A stretch of 64,000 nt of DNA. Origin: Aliarcobacter thereius LMG 24486 (lineage in GTDB: Bacteria; Campylobacterota; Campylobacteria; Campylobacterales; Arcobacteraceae). The notes beneath the pieces are model-generated. The model ran no database searches and had not been told where the DNA came from. It worked only from the letters and a program-made list of their open reading frames with translations. Where the stretch lies: the NCBI RefSeq assembly GCF_004214815.1, contig NZ_CP035926.1:620001-684000 (forward strand). Reading direction: 5' to 3'. Positions 39,188-48,687 of this stretch are shown one piece after another. Both the position numbers and the translations under genes were made by a program. Within the stretch, counting starts at the first letter, position 1. Every line of letters begins with the position of its first letter.

Positions 39188-41860
39188 TTATGAATTTCTT
39201 GGACTAACTCTTGAAGAGTCAATTTCATATTTTTTCATAGCTTCAAGAGCAACTTTTTTATCTAACTTACCTTTTCTAGCAAGTTCTGCAAGAGTTGTAT
39301 AAACAATAAAATTTGTATCAACTTCAAAGAATTTTCTTAAATTAGCTCTGCTATCACTTCTTCCATAACCATCTGTTCCTAAAGCTTTGAAACTTCCTTT
39401 AATATAAGGTCTTAATTGCTCAGAATATGATTTAATATAATCTGTTGCAGAAATTACAACATTCTCCTCATCACTTCCTAAAACTTGATCAACATAAGAA
39501 ATTTCAGGAGCTTTATCTATATTTAATAGATTTTTTCTTTCAATATCTTGTGCTTCTCTTGTTAATTCATTATAAGAAGTAACAGAGTAAATATCAACTT
39601 TTATATCATATTCATTTGATAAAATAAGAGCTGCTTTCATAGCTTCTTGGAATATTGAACCAGAACCCAAAAGCTTAACTTTGAAATCATTTTTTGCTTC
39701 AAAAGTTTTTACTTTGTAAATACCTTTTATAATCCCATCTTCAGAACCTTCAGGCATTGAAGGTTGAGCATAGTTTTCATTTAGTGTTGTAATATAGTAG
39801 AAAATATCTTCTTGATTATCTCCATACATTCTTTGGATTCCATCTTTAACAATTACAGCAACTTCATAACCATAAGTTGGATCATAAGTTATACAATTTG
39901 GAATTGTATTTGCTAAAATATGTGAGTGACCATCTTCGTGTTGTAAACCTTCACCATTTAAAGTAGTTCTTCCAGATGTACCTCCAACTAAGAAACCTCT
40001 TGCTTTTTGATCTCCAGCTGCATAACATAAATCTCCTGTTCTTTGGAAACCAAACATTGAGTAGAAGATGTAAAATGGAATCATAGGAAGATTATTCACT
40101 GAATATGAAGTCGCAGCTGCAATCCATGAACTCATAGCTCCAAGTTCATTTATTCCTTCTTGAATAACTTGACCTTTTATATCTTCTTTATAAAATGCTA
40201 CTTGATCTTTATCTTGAGGAATATATTTTTGACCAGCACTTGAATAAATTCCATACTGTCTAAACATACCTTCCATACCAAAAGTTCTAGCTTCATCAGG
40301 AACTATTGGAACAATATTTTTACCAAGTTCTTTGTCTTTTAATAGAACATTTAAAACTCTTACAAATGCCATAGTTGTAGAAATTTCTCTATCTCCACTT
40401 CCAGCAATGATAGATTCAAAATCATTTAAAGTTGGCATTTTTAGTTTATTTGTAAATTTCTCTAATCTTTGAGGTACAAATCCACCAAGAGCTTCTCTTT
40501 TTGCTTTTAAGTATTTAATTTCAGCAGAATCTTCATCTGGTTTATAATAAGAGTAAGATTCAACTGCTTCATCGCTAATTGGTAAATCAAATCTATCTCT
40601 AAATGCTTTAAGATGATTTACATCTACTTTTTTAACTTGGTGAGCAATATTCATACCTTCAGCAGCACTTCCCATTCCATAACCTTTTACAGTTTTTGCT
40701 AGAATAACTGTTGGTCTTCCTTTTGTCTGTGTTGCTCTTTTAAATGCAGCATAAACTTTAACAGGATCGTGTCCACCTCTATTTAATTTCCAAATATCAT
40801 TGTCACTTAAATTTTCAACAAGTTTTGCAGTTTCAGGGAATTTATTAAAGAAATTCTCTCTTGTATATGCTCCACCTTTTTGTTTAAAGTTTTGATACTC
40901 TCCATCAACTGTTTGTTCCATTAATTCAAGTAATTTACCTGATTTATCTTTTTCAAGTAAAGAGTCCCATAGTCCACCCCAAATTACTTTAATAACTTCC
41001 CAACCAGCTCCTCTAAATCCACCTTCAAGTTCTTGGATTATTTTTCCATTTCCTCTTACTGGACCATCAAGTCTTTGTAGATTACAATTGATTACAAAAA
41101 TAAGATTATCTAAACCTTCTCTTGCAGCCATTCCAATTGCTCCTAAACTTTCAGGTTCATCTGTTTCACCATCTCCCATAAAACAATATACTTTTTGAGC
41201 ACTACAATCTTTTAAACCTCTATTTGTAAGATATTTTAAGAATCTTGCTTGATATATTGCTTGAAGTGGTCCAAGTCCCATTGAAACTGTTGGAAACTGC
41301 CAATATGATGGCATTAGTTTTGGGTGTGGATAAGATGAAAGTCCATCATTAAATGCTTCTTGTCTAAAATTATCCATCTGCTCTTGAGTAAATCTTCCTT
41401 CAAGAAAACTTCTAGCATAAATACCAGGACTTATATGTCCTTGGAAAAATATTAAATCTCCACCATCTTTTTCATTTGGTGCTCTAAAAAAGTGATTAAA
41501 AGCTACATCATAAAGTGTTGCTGATGATTGAAAAGATGCAATATGACCACCAAGTTCAAGTTGTTTATTTGAAGCTCTTTGAACCATTATTTGTGCATTC
41601 CATCTGATAATAGATCTAATTTTTCTCTCCATATCCATATCAGCTGGCATTTTCTCTTCTTCACTTGTAGGAATAGTATTTATATATGCAGTAGTTGCAC
41701 TATAAGGTAGATGTGCACCACTTCTTCTTGATTTATCAATTAGTTTTTCTAGTAAGAAATGAGCTCTCTCAACTCCTTCTTCTTCTATAACTGCTTCTAA
41801 AGCTTCCATCCACTCTTTAGTCTCTAGTGGATTTATATCTTCTAAATTTAACTTAGGCAT
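39188..41860 (-). CDS. aceE: pyruvate dehydrogenase E1 component (homodimeric)
   Basis: An 890-residue E1 of the long, single-chain type found in Gammaproteobacteria rather than the alpha/beta type. Thiamine diphosphate binding is visible as GDGETDEPESLGAIGMAARE and the following NLIFVINCNLQRLDG (about 230-265). SGRTTLNGEGLQHEDGHSH is a recognised E1 motif. It decarboxylates pyruvate and passes the acetyl group to lipoyl groups of AceF. The operon is divergent from the lipoyl transferase gene over 104 bases. Most Helicobacter and Campylobacter species use pyruvate:ferredoxin oxidoreductase instead. Confidence 0.98.
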   Translation of the reverse strand: MPKLNLEDINPLETKEWMEALEAVIEEEGVERAHFLLEKLIDKSRRSGAHLPYSATTAYINTIPTSEEEKMPADMDMERKIRSIIRWNAQIMVQRASNKQLELGGHIASFQSSATLYDVAFNHFFRAPNEKDGGDLIFFQGHISPGIYARSFLEGRFTQEQMDNFRQEAFNDGLSSYPHPKLMPSYWQFPTVSMGLGPLQAIYQARFLKYLTNRGLKDCSAQKVYCFMGDGETDEPESLGAIGMAAREGLDNLIFVINCNLQRLDGPVRGNGKIIQELEGGFRGAGWEVIKVIWGGLWDSLLEKDKSGKLLELMEQTVDGEYQNFKQKGGAYTRENFFNKFPETAKLVENLSDNDIWKLNRGGHDPVKVYAAFKRATQTKGRPTVILAKTVKGYGMGSAAEGMNIAHQVKKVDVNHLKAFRDRFDLPISDEAVESYSYYKPDEDSAEIKYLKAKREALGGFVPQRLEKFTNKLKMPTLNDFESIIAGSGDREISTTMAFVRVLNVLLKDKELGKNIVPIVPDEARTFGMEGMFRQYGIYSSAGQKYIPQDKDQVAFYKEDIKGQVIQEGINELGAMSSWIAAATSYSVNNLPMIPFYIFYSMFGFQRTGDLCYAAGDQKARGFLVGGTSGRTTLNGEGLQHEDGHSHILANTIPNCITYDPTYGYEVAVIVKDGIQRMYGDNQEDIFYYITTLNENYAQPSMPEGSEDGIIKGIYKVKTFEAKNDFKVKLLGSGSIFQEAMKAALILSNEYDIKVDIYSVTSYNELTREAQDIERKNLLNIDKAPEISYVDQVLGSDEENVVISATDYIKSYSEQLRPYIKGSFKALGTDGYGRSDSRANLRKFFEVDTNFIVYTTLAELARKGKLDKKVALEAMKKYEIDSSRVSPRNS

Positions 41861-41926
41861 AAATTTTCCTTTATAAAAGTTTTCTTAATTTTTTAAATTA
41901 ATTTGCAATTTTAATATAAGATGAAT

Positions 41927-41932
41927 TATAAT
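41927..41932 (+). promoter_or_regulatory. -10 box for the lipoyl transferase-lipA operon
   Basis: A perfect TATAAT, 32 bases before the start at 41965, lies inside a small palindrome (GAATTATAATTC, 41923-41934). The palindrome may be accidental given the base composition. Confidence 0.4.
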
Positions 41933-41964
41933 TCGCTTATAACAAATAATTTAGGAAAAATTAG

Positions 41965-42681
41965 ATGAAATTTAAAAATAAATTTAGATTGATTATAACA
42001 CAAAAGCTTAGTTCTATAATTAATTCAAATATAGATAAAACACTATTTAAAAACTTCAAAAAAAATGATTTACCTATTTTGAGGCTTTATTCTTGGGAAG
42101 ATTGTATCACTTTTGGAGCAGGACAAAATTTAGATGATTACAAAAAGTTACAAGATGATTACAATAATAATGTTTCAAAAAGAGTAACGGGTGGTGGTGT
42201 TTTATTTCACGGACACGATATATCTTATACAATTGTAATTGATCCAGAAATGATAAATAACAAAGATGTAAAAGAGACATATTTTTTATTGTGTCAATTT
42301 TTGATTAAATTTTATGAGAATTTAGGGCTTAAAGCAAAGTTTGCAAAAGAGATTAATGAAATAAGTTTAAGTAAAAGCCCATTTTGTCAAGTTGGTTTTG
42401 AAGCATATGATATTATTATTGATGGCAAAAAAATCGGTGGTAATGCACAAAAAAGATCAAAAAATTGTATACTTCAACACGGTTCAATACCATTATTCAA
42501 GAAATCAGATGATGAGATTTTTGGTTCATCATTAGAAGATTTTGGAGTAAAAATTAGTTTTGATATTGCAAAAGATGCTTTACAAAAAGCTTTTCAAGAA
42601 GTTTTTGAAGTAGAATTTATAGAAGATAGTTTAAATAAAGATGAAAAAAATATTTTAGAGAAATTAATTAAGGATGAGTAA
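41965..42681 (+). CDS. octanoyl/lipoate-protein transferase (LipM/LplA family)
   Basis: A 238-residue cofactor transferase. The RVTGGGVLFHGHDISYTI segment is typical, with the conserved lysine in DGKKIGGNAQKR (about 153-164). A cysteine at residue 141 (PFCQVGFEAYDII) aligns with the catalytic cysteine of the Bacillus octanoyltransferase LipM, so this is more likely an octanoyl transferase feeding LipA than a lipoate ligase. It is 3 bases before lipA and divergent from aceE, so it likely supplies the two AceF lipoyl domains. LplA is the alternative. Confidence 0.75.
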   Translation: MKFKNKFRLIITQKLSSIINSNIDKTLFKNFKKNDLPILRLYSWEDCITFGAGQNLDDYKKLQDDYNNNVSKRVTGGGVLFHGHDISYTIVIDPEMINNKDVKETYFLLCQFLIKFYENLGLKAKFAKEINEISLSKSPFCQVGFEAYDIIIDGKKIGGNAQKRSKNCILQHGSIPLFKKSDDEIFGSSLEDFGVKISFDIAKDALQKAFQEVFEVEFIEDSLNKDEKNILEKLIKDE

Positions 42682-42683
42682 AA

Positions 42684-43595
42684 ATGACACAAAAATTTTA
42701 TGATAATAATAAATTAGAGAAAACAAGCGAAGCAAAATTTAAAAAACCTGAATGGCTTAGAAAAAAATTAACTCCACATACTCAAGTTGAGATGGAGAAC
42801 CTACTTAAAGATGTTGGTGGATTACATACTATTTGTCAAGAGGCAAAATGTCCAAATATAAGTGAATGTTTTGCAAATAAAAATGCTACATTTTTAATTT
42901 TGGGAAATATATGTACAAGAAGATGTACATATTGTAATGTTACAACAGGAAAGCCAAATAGTGTTGATGAAAGTGAGATAAAAAAAGTAACTACTTCTGT
43001 TTTAAGTTTAGGACTTAAATTCGTTGTAATCACAAGTCCAGCTAGAGATGACTTAAAAGATGGTGGAGCAGAGCAGTTTTATAAAGTTACAAAAGATATT
43101 ATAGAAAAATCTCCAGATACAAAAGTTGAAATACTTATACCTGATTTTAAAGGAGATGAAACTAGCTTAAAAAGAGTTATAGATTCAGGAGCTACAATTA
43201 TTGGACACAATGTTGAAACAGTTCCAAGCCTTTATAGAATAAGAAGAAATGGTACATATGAAAGAAGTATTGAAGTTTTAAGAAAACTAAAAGAGCTTGG
43301 TGGTGAAAAAATCAAAACAAAAAGTGCTTTAATGGTTGGGCTTGGAGAAACAGAAGAAGAGATGATTCAAGTTTTTAAAGATTTATTAGAAGTTGGCTGT
43401 AAGTTTTTAAGTATAGGTCAATATTTAGCACCTAGTGGAGATTTTGAGAAAGTTATTGAATATGTAAAACCTGAACAGTTTAAAAGATATGAAGATTTGG
43501 CCTATGGTTTAGGATTTGAGTTTGTAAAAGCAAGTCCATATGCTAGAAGTTCTTATATGGCACATCACTATTTAAATATGGCTAGTGCATTATAA
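42684..43595 (+). CDS. lipA: lipoyl synthase
   Basis: A 303-residue radical SAM enzyme that inserts two sulfurs into protein-bound octanoyl groups. Both clusters are intact: the auxiliary [4Fe-4S] motif CQEAKCPNISEC (Cys51, 56, 62) and the radical SAM motif CTRRCTYC (Cys77, 81, 84). The C-terminal SSYMAHHYLN supplies the serine ligand region. It is co-transcribed with the transferase. The auxiliary cluster is consumed in each turnover, so the enzyme depends on the iron-sulfur assembly encoded at the right end of the window. Confidence 0.97.
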   Translation: MTQKFYDNNKLEKTSEAKFKKPEWLRKKLTPHTQVEMENLLKDVGGLHTICQEAKCPNISECFANKNATFLILGNICTRRCTYCNVTTGKPNSVDESEIKKVTTSVLSLGLKFVVITSPARDDLKDGGAEQFYKVTKDIIEKSPDTKVEILIPDFKGDETSLKRVIDSGATIIGHNVETVPSLYRIRRNGTYERSIEVLRKLKELGGEKIKTKSALMVGLGETEEEMIQVFKDLLEVGCKFLSIGQYLAPSGDFEKVIEYVKPEQFKRYEDLAYGLGFEFVKASPYARSSYMAHHYLNMASAL

Positions 43596-43596
43596 A

Positions 43597-43628
43597 AATA
43601 AATAAGAAGCAAAAACTTCTTATTTATT
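43597..43628. terminator. bidirectional terminator between lipA and ycaO
   Basis: A perfect 13-base inverted repeat, AATAAATAAGAAG at 43597 and CTTCTTATTTATT at 43616, with a CAAAAA loop. It runs into the ycaO stop on the minus strand. Confidence 0.8.
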
Positions 43629-45231
43629 ATCTTTTTCCATATTTTTTTTCAAAAAGTTTTAATATATTTTCATACTCATTTGCAAACTCTAAATTAATCA
43701 TTGAAATATCATTTTCAACAATATTAAAAGCTTTAATTACAAGCTCTTTTGTAAAAATATCATTTAAAGCATCTTTATAATCAAGTAAATCTATATCATC
43801 TAATTTTGCTTTTAAAATTTGGATAATAAGAAATGATAAAGGTTTTTTTGAGTGTTCAAGATAAAAGATAGCTTCTTCATACTCTTTTTGTTTTATTAAA
43901 ATATCAGCTTTGAATTCAGCTAAAGAGAAATCATTTTTAAAAATAACTCCTATAAAAGCACCTACATTTACAAAATCATCAAAACCATTTAGTTCTTCAA
44001 GAAGAGTTTCAAAATCATAATTATCTTTGTTTAAAATAAAATCTCTTATTAGTTTTCCTTGATTTTTATTATTATAAATCAAATCTTCAAGTGGATAAAT
44101 CTCTGAAAACTCAGGTACAATCATCTGGCAAGAGTAAAAACCTAAATAATCATACTCTCTTAAATATATTGTCTTTCCTAGATTATCTAAAATAGATTTT
44201 AAAGAATTATATTGTTCCTCACTTTTTAGAAGTTCGAATTTCCAAGGAGTATAAATAAAATCTTTATTTTTGTTTAAAAATTGTATTCCTACTTTTGCAT
44301 TTGAATCTACAAAATGTGATTCTAAATTTGAAGAAGAACTTATCTCTTCCATATCAAAACTAGGTCTTTCAAAACTATTTAGTTCATTTAATTCTCTTCC
44401 TTGAAGAAGTTCAGTTAATGTTCTTTCTATTGAAATTTCTAAAATAGGATGACTTCCAAAAGATAAAAAAAGTGTATTGTTTTTTGGATTTATAAAAGAT
44501 ATTGCAGTTACAGGAAAAATTCCACCCAAACTTGCATCAAAAACTTTTAATTTGAATCCATTTTCCTCTAAAGTTTTAATATCTGAACTAATTTTAGGAA
44601 AACTATTTATAATATCTTTTGGAAATTCTGGAAGAGCAATTCCATCTTTTATAACTTTTAGTTTTACATTTCTTTCAAATATCTCACAAAGTGCTTGAAC
44701 TTTTGCTTCATTTGCACTGTTTCCAGTAGATAAACCGTTACTTGCATATAAATTTGATAGTAAATTTGTAGGAAAATACTCACTTTTATTTGTACTTTGA
44801 TTTATAAATGGTAAAGATATAATTTTGTCAAAGCAGTTTGAATTAAAATCTAAAAAATCCTCTTTTTCTAAATCTTCTAAAGTATAAAATTTTTTAAGTT
44901 CATCACTTAAAAACTCTTCATTTATAGGAAACTCTTTTTGATCAAAAAAGAATTTCCTATTTTCAATATAAAAATCATTAAAATATAAATTTGTTTGAAA
45001 TCTCTCTATAAATTCTCCATAAGCACTAGCTAATGATGAATCAGCACTACTTCCTTTTCCATTTGAAAATATAAAGTTGTTTGCTCCTTCATAACTTAAA
45101 TTTACTGAAAAACTATTTTTAACTGGATTTTTTGGAGAAGATAATTTTATTTTTATATCTAAATTATCTAGTATTTCTCGCATTTTTTTTAATGAAACTT
45201 CTAATGGTGCATCTTTTGATATTAAATTCAT
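43627..45231 (-). CDS. ycaO: YcaO protein, RimO-associated cyclodehydratase-fold factor
   Basis: A 534-residue YcaO-family protein. The segment FSNGKGSSADSSLASAYGEF closely matches the N-terminal ATP-binding block of E. coli YcaO, the protein linked to RimO-dependent methylthiolation of ribosomal protein S12. The family uses ATP to activate amide oxygen. No precursor peptide or docking gene is nearby, which favours the housekeeping YcaO rather than a RiPP enzyme. The ATG at 45231 is chosen because AGAAAGA lies just upstream; the frame extends 14 codons further left without a better site. S12 is not in this window. Confidence 0.75.
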   Translation of the reverse strand: MNLISKDAPLEVSLKKMREILDNLDIKIKLSSPKNPVKNSFSVNLSYEGANNFIFSNGKGSSADSSLASAYGEFIERFQTNLYFNDFYIENRKFFFDQKEFPINEEFLSDELKKFYTLEDLEKEDFLDFNSNCFDKIISLPFINQSTNKSEYFPTNLLSNLYASNGLSTGNSANEAKVQALCEIFERNVKLKVIKDGIALPEFPKDIINSFPKISSDIKTLEENGFKLKVFDASLGGIFPVTAISFINPKNNTLFLSFGSHPILEISIERTLTELLQGRELNELNSFERPSFDMEEISSSSNLESHFVDSNAKVGIQFLNKNKDFIYTPWKFELLKSEEQYNSLKSILDNLGKTIYLREYDYLGFYSCQMIVPEFSEIYPLEDLIYNNKNQGKLIRDFILNKDNYDFETLLEELNGFDDFVNVGAFIGVIFKNDFSLAEFKADILIKQKEYEEAIFYLEHSKKPLSFLIIQILKAKLDDIDLLDYKDALNDIFTKELVIKAFNIVENDISMINLEFANEYENILKLFEKKYGKR

Positions 45232-45300
45232 ATTTATTCTTTCTATTTTTCTAAATTTTTTGAAGTATAGCAAAAAAGTATAGAATTTTTATTTTAGAAT

Positions 45301-45319
45301 TAGCAATTAATGGATTGTT
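45301..45319 (+). promoter_or_regulatory. repeated motif TAGCAATTWWTGGATTGTT, copy 1
   Basis: The sequence TAGCAATTAATGGATTGTT lies upstream of the MOSC gene, nine bases before a TATAAT box at 45328-45333. Two further copies occur on the minus strand before benE (50423-50441) and glyA (54348-54366). It contains an imperfect AGCAAT-N6-ATTGTT inverted repeat. Likely a regulator site covering the -35 region. Confidence 0.6.
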
Positions 45320-45371
45320 TAAAAAAATATAATGACATATACTTTCAAATATTAAATATTTAGGAGCTAAG

Positions 45372-46073
45372 ATGAATACAAAAATATCTACTGTTTTATA
45401 TTTAAAAGTTGGAGATGTAAGTGTTACAAAACTTGAAAACCAAAAAAGGCAAGAGTTGGTTTCTGGTATAAAAAAATATCCAGTTTCAAAATCATATCTT
45501 ACAAAAACAGGTTTTGTAGATGATTTTCAAGCAGATTTAGCACATCACGGAGGAGAAAATAAAGCACTTTTTCTTCTTACAAAACAAACATATGAAAATA
45601 TAAATAAACATTTTAAAGATGCTTTTGATATGACAAATATGGCATATTTTGGAGAGAATCTAATACTTGATAAAGTTTCTGAAAAAGATATTTGTATAGG
45701 AGATATTTTAAAAATAGGTGAAACCAAAGTACAAATAACTCAACCAAGGCAACCCTGTTGGAAACTTAGTGCAAATACACAAAAAAAAGAGATGACAAAT
45801 TTAATTTTCCAAAATGGATATACAGGATTTTATGCAAAAGTTTTAATAGAGGGAAATATTTGTCAAAATGATGATGTGATTTTGGAAAGCAGAGAAAACC
45901 ACAATCTAACAATAGAAAAGTTAAATAAAATTATTGTTGATCCAAAAATTGATTTAAATCTTACAGAAGAAGCAATAAATTGTGAAGATTTAGGATATCA
46001 ATTTAAAAACTCTTTAAAAAAAAGATATGAACTAGGAGATTTGGATAATCAATTTAGCTTTTATCATACATAA
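45372..46073 (+). CDS. YiiM-like MOSC domain protein
   Basis: A 233-residue MOSC-family protein. The core ADLAHHGGENKALFLLTKQT and AYFGENLILDKVSEKDICIG is typical of the YiiM group, and TQPRQPCWKLSA carries the conserved cysteine that binds a molybdenum cofactor-derived ligand. A small helical C-terminal extension (about 185-230) is also typical of YiiM. The reaction is not known; reductive detoxification of N-hydroxylated compounds has been shown for related proteins. It is 11 bases before an argD-like gene. Confidence 0.82.
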   Translation: MNTKISTVLYLKVGDVSVTKLENQKRQELVSGIKKYPVSKSYLTKTGFVDDFQADLAHHGGENKALFLLTKQTYENINKHFKDAFDMTNMAYFGENLILDKVSEKDICIGDILKIGETKVQITQPRQPCWKLSANTQKKEMTNLIFQNGYTGFYAKVLIEGNICQNDDVILESRENHNLTIEKLNKIIVDPKIDLNLTEEAINCEDLGYQFKNSLKKRYELGDLDNQFSFYHT

Positions 46074-46084
46074 AAGGAAAAATT

Positions 46085-47257
46085 ATGAATAAAAACTCTT
46101 ATATATTGCCTTTATATAATAGATTAGAAGTAGGCTTTGTAAAAGGTAAAAAATCAATTTTATATGATGAAAAAGGTAAAAACTATGTAGATTTTGCTTC
46201 AGGAGTTGGTGTAAATAGTTTAGGATATGCAAATAAAAAAGTTGTAAAAACTATAAAAAAACAGGCAAATAAAATTGTACATAGTTCAAATATATATCAA
46301 ATAAAATCTCAAGAAAAATGTGCTAAAAAGATTGTTGAATTAAGCTCTTACGATATGAAATGTTTTTTTTGTAATAGTGGAGCAGAAGCAAATGAGAGTG
46401 CTATAAAACTTGCAAGAAAATATGGAAATATAAAGTTCAAAACTCCTAAATATAAAATTATTACTATAAAAAACTCTTTTCATGGAAGAACAATTGCAAC
46501 ATTAAAAGCAACAGCACAAGAGGACAAACATAAATATTTTGCTCCATATCCTGATGGTTTTGTTTATGCAAATGATATAAATGAAGCTATAAATATGATT
46601 GATGATAGCACAGTAGCTGTAATGTTAGAGCTTATTTTAGGTGAGGGTGGTATTTTAATGCAAGATATACATCAAGTAAAAGAGCTAGAAAAAGTTTTAA
46701 AAGAAAAAAAATTACTTTTGATTATAGATGAAGTTCAAACAGGAGTTTATAGAAGTGGTAACTTTTTACTTTCTCAATATTTTGGAATAAAACCTGATAT
46801 TGTAACTTTAGCAAAAGGTTTAGCAAGTGGTATTCCAATAGGTCTTATGATGACAAGTTTAAAAAATATTTTTACTTTTGGTGACCATGGTTCTACTTTT
46901 GGTGGGAATCATTTATCAACAACAGTTTGCAGTAAAGTTCTTAATATTTTAGAAAAATATTCAAATAGTGGGGAGCTAAATGAAAATATTAAATATTTTA
47001 ATAGTTGTTTACAATATATAATAAACAAATATCCAAATATATTTATAAAAAAGAGTGGTTTTGGTTTTATGCAAGGTTTGGTTTTAAAAGATGAGAATCT
47101 TTTAAATGATATTATAAATCTTGCACTAAAAAATGGTGTTTTAGTTTTAAAATCTGGGAATAATATTATTAGATTTTTACCACCAATTATTATTACTAAA
47201 AGCGAGATAACTGAAGGTTTTCAGAGATTTGAAGATATTCTTTTTGATATTAAATAA
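46085..47257 (+). CDS. argD: class III aminotransferase, acetylornithine aminotransferase-like
   Basis: A 390-residue PLP enzyme. Typical motifs are VDFASGVGVNSLGYANKKV, NSGAEANESAIKLARKYG and the cofactor lysine in LAKGLASGIPIGL. Family resemblance and length fit ArgD (acetylornithine or succinyldiaminopimelate aminotransferase). Specificity cannot be proved from sequence; 4-aminobutyrate aminotransferase is less likely because of its length and the absence of related genes. It follows the MOSC gene by 11 bases. Confidence 0.8.
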   Translation: MNKNSYILPLYNRLEVGFVKGKKSILYDEKGKNYVDFASGVGVNSLGYANKKVVKTIKKQANKIVHSSNIYQIKSQEKCAKKIVELSSYDMKCFFCNSGAEANESAIKLARKYGNIKFKTPKYKIITIKNSFHGRTIATLKATAQEDKHKYFAPYPDGFVYANDINEAINMIDDSTVAVMLELILGEGGILMQDIHQVKELEKVLKEKKLLLIIDEVQTGVYRSGNFLLSQYFGIKPDIVTLAKGLASGIPIGLMMTSLKNIFTFGDHGSTFGGNHLSTTVCSKVLNILEKYSNSGELNENIKYFNSCLQYIINKYPNIFIKKSGFGFMQGLVLKDENLLNDIINLALKNGVLVLKSGNNIIRFLPPIIITKSEITEGFQRFEDILFDIK

Positions 47258-47262
47258 TATAT

Positions 47263-47302
47263 ACTAAGAGAATGATAATATATTTCGTTCTCTTAGTTAT
47301 TT
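47263..47302. terminator. bidirectional hairpin between argD and the MocR gene
   Basis: A perfect 10-base inverted repeat, ACTAAGAGAA at 47263 and TTCTCTTAGT at 47288, with a 15-base loop and T residues following. It overlaps the end of the MocR gene on the minus strand. Confidence 0.55.
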
Positions 47303-48660
47303 TTAGCTTCAATCCAAATTTCACTAAAAGTTTTTATTGCATTTTCTATTTCAAACTCTTCAAATCCACCAAATCCTAAAGCTATTACTTTCTCAAGATT
47401 GAAAAATTCTTTGAAATAAATTTTGACATTTTTTTGTTGAGCAATTTTTTCAAGCTTTTCTAAATTAATATCAATAAGTGGTTTTATCAATAAATTTAAT
47501 CCACTTCCTTCTCTTAAAATTTTTACATCATCACATAAAAATTTTTTTAGAGATTCTTTCATAAGATTATGTTTTTTCCTATTTATATTTCTTATTTTTC
47601 TTAAGTGTCTTTCCCAGTGTCCATCTTTTAAAAAAAGTGTTAAAGTTTTTTGAATATCAATAGAAACTTGTGAAAATATAAAGTCAAATGTTTTTTTATA
47701 AATTTCAAGAAGTTTTGTAGGTAAAACTATATAGGAGATTCTTAAAGCTGGAGATAAAGCCTTTGAAAAAGTTCCAAGATAAATAACATTTCCAAAACTA
47801 TCTAACCCTTGCATCGAAGGAATAGGACGGTTATAGTAACTTAGTTCACTATCGTAGTCATCTTCTAAAATAAAAACATCATTTTCTTTTGCCCAATTTA
47901 AGATTTTTATTCTATTTGAAATCGGTATAGTAACACCAGTTGGAAATTGATGAGATGGAGTTAGATATAAGGCTTTTGAAGATATTCTTTGTAAAAGTGA
48001 TAAATCTAATCCGTTTTGGTTTATTAAAATATCTTCTATTTTAAAGTTTGCCAATTCAAATACTTTTCTTGCTGTTTTATAAGAAGGAGATTCAATAGCA
48101 ATTTTTTCTGTAAATTTTTTTAAAATAGTTGATAAAAGAAATAAACTATCAGTAAATCCACTTGTAAGAATGATTTGTTCAGATTTACAAATAACATTTC
48201 TTGAAGCTAAAAGATATTTAGCTAACTCTTCTCTAAGTTCTACTTCTCCTTGAATATCATGATAAATTCCATAGTTTATATCATTTTTTAAAGCTTTATT
48301 ATAAAGTTTTAACCAAGTTTTTTTAGGAAAAGAGTTTTTATCAAGACTTGCAGGAAAAAAATCTATTTTGTAATTATTGCTTTTTTCTTTATTGAACTTC
48401 TTTTCATTTAAATTTACTTGAAAGTTTTGAATAATATCTTCACAAATAAAATAGCCAATGTTTTTTTTACTTTCTATATAACCTTCTGCATAGAGTTGAT
48501 TATATGCATTTTGTACTGTTGTTTTACTCAAATTATATTCATTTGATAGTTTTCTAATAGAAGGCAGTTTTGCTCCTGCTTGTAATTTACTTTCTATATC
48601 ATTTTTTAATTGTTTATAAAGTTGCATATAAAGAGGTGAATTATTATCAAATTTATACAA
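47293..48660 (-). CDS. MocR/PdxR-family transcription regulator
   Basis: A 455-residue fusion of a GntR-type winged helix (about 1-80, SIRKLSNEYNLSKTTVQNAY) with an aminotransferase-like domain. The domain holds the PLP lysine in YLGTFSKALSPALRISYI. MocR proteins sense PLP and often control vitamin B6 genes. Here the divergent gene encodes a small pyridoxamine-phosphate-oxidase-like flavoprotein, which fits a PdxR-like role. A perfect palindrome (48688-48707) between the two is the likely operator. Confidence 0.9.
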   Translation of the reverse strand: MYKFDNNSPLYMQLYKQLKNDIESKLQAGAKLPSIRKLSNEYNLSKTTVQNAYNQLYAEGYIESKKNIGYFICEDIIQNFQVNLNEKKFNKEKSNNYKIDFFPASLDKNSFPKKTWLKLYNKALKNDINYGIYHDIQGEVELREELAKYLLASRNVICKSEQIILTSGFTDSLFLLSTILKKFTEKIAIESPSYKTARKVFELANFKIEDILINQNGLDLSLLQRISSKALYLTPSHQFPTGVTIPISNRIKILNWAKENDVFILEDDYDSELSYYNRPIPSMQGLDSFGNVIYLGTFSKALSPALRISYIVLPTKLLEIYKKTFDFIFSQVSIDIQKTLTLFLKDGHWERHLRKIRNINRKKHNLMKESLKKFLCDDVKILREGSGLNLLIKPLIDINLEKLEKIAQQKNVKIYFKEFFNLEKVIALGFGGFEEFEIENAIKTFSEIWIEAKNN

Positions 48661-48687
48661 AAGTGTCCTTCTTAGAAAAATAAAAAG

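Noticed and set aside
41923-41934. GAATTATAATTC as a Fur or similar operator
   Set aside because: It is simply the -10 box with matching flanks; such short AT palindromes are common at this base composition.
43627-45273. ycaO as a RiPP modification gene
   Set aside because: No precursor peptide, leader-binding or transport genes are adjacent, and the sequence matches the housekeeping E. coli type.
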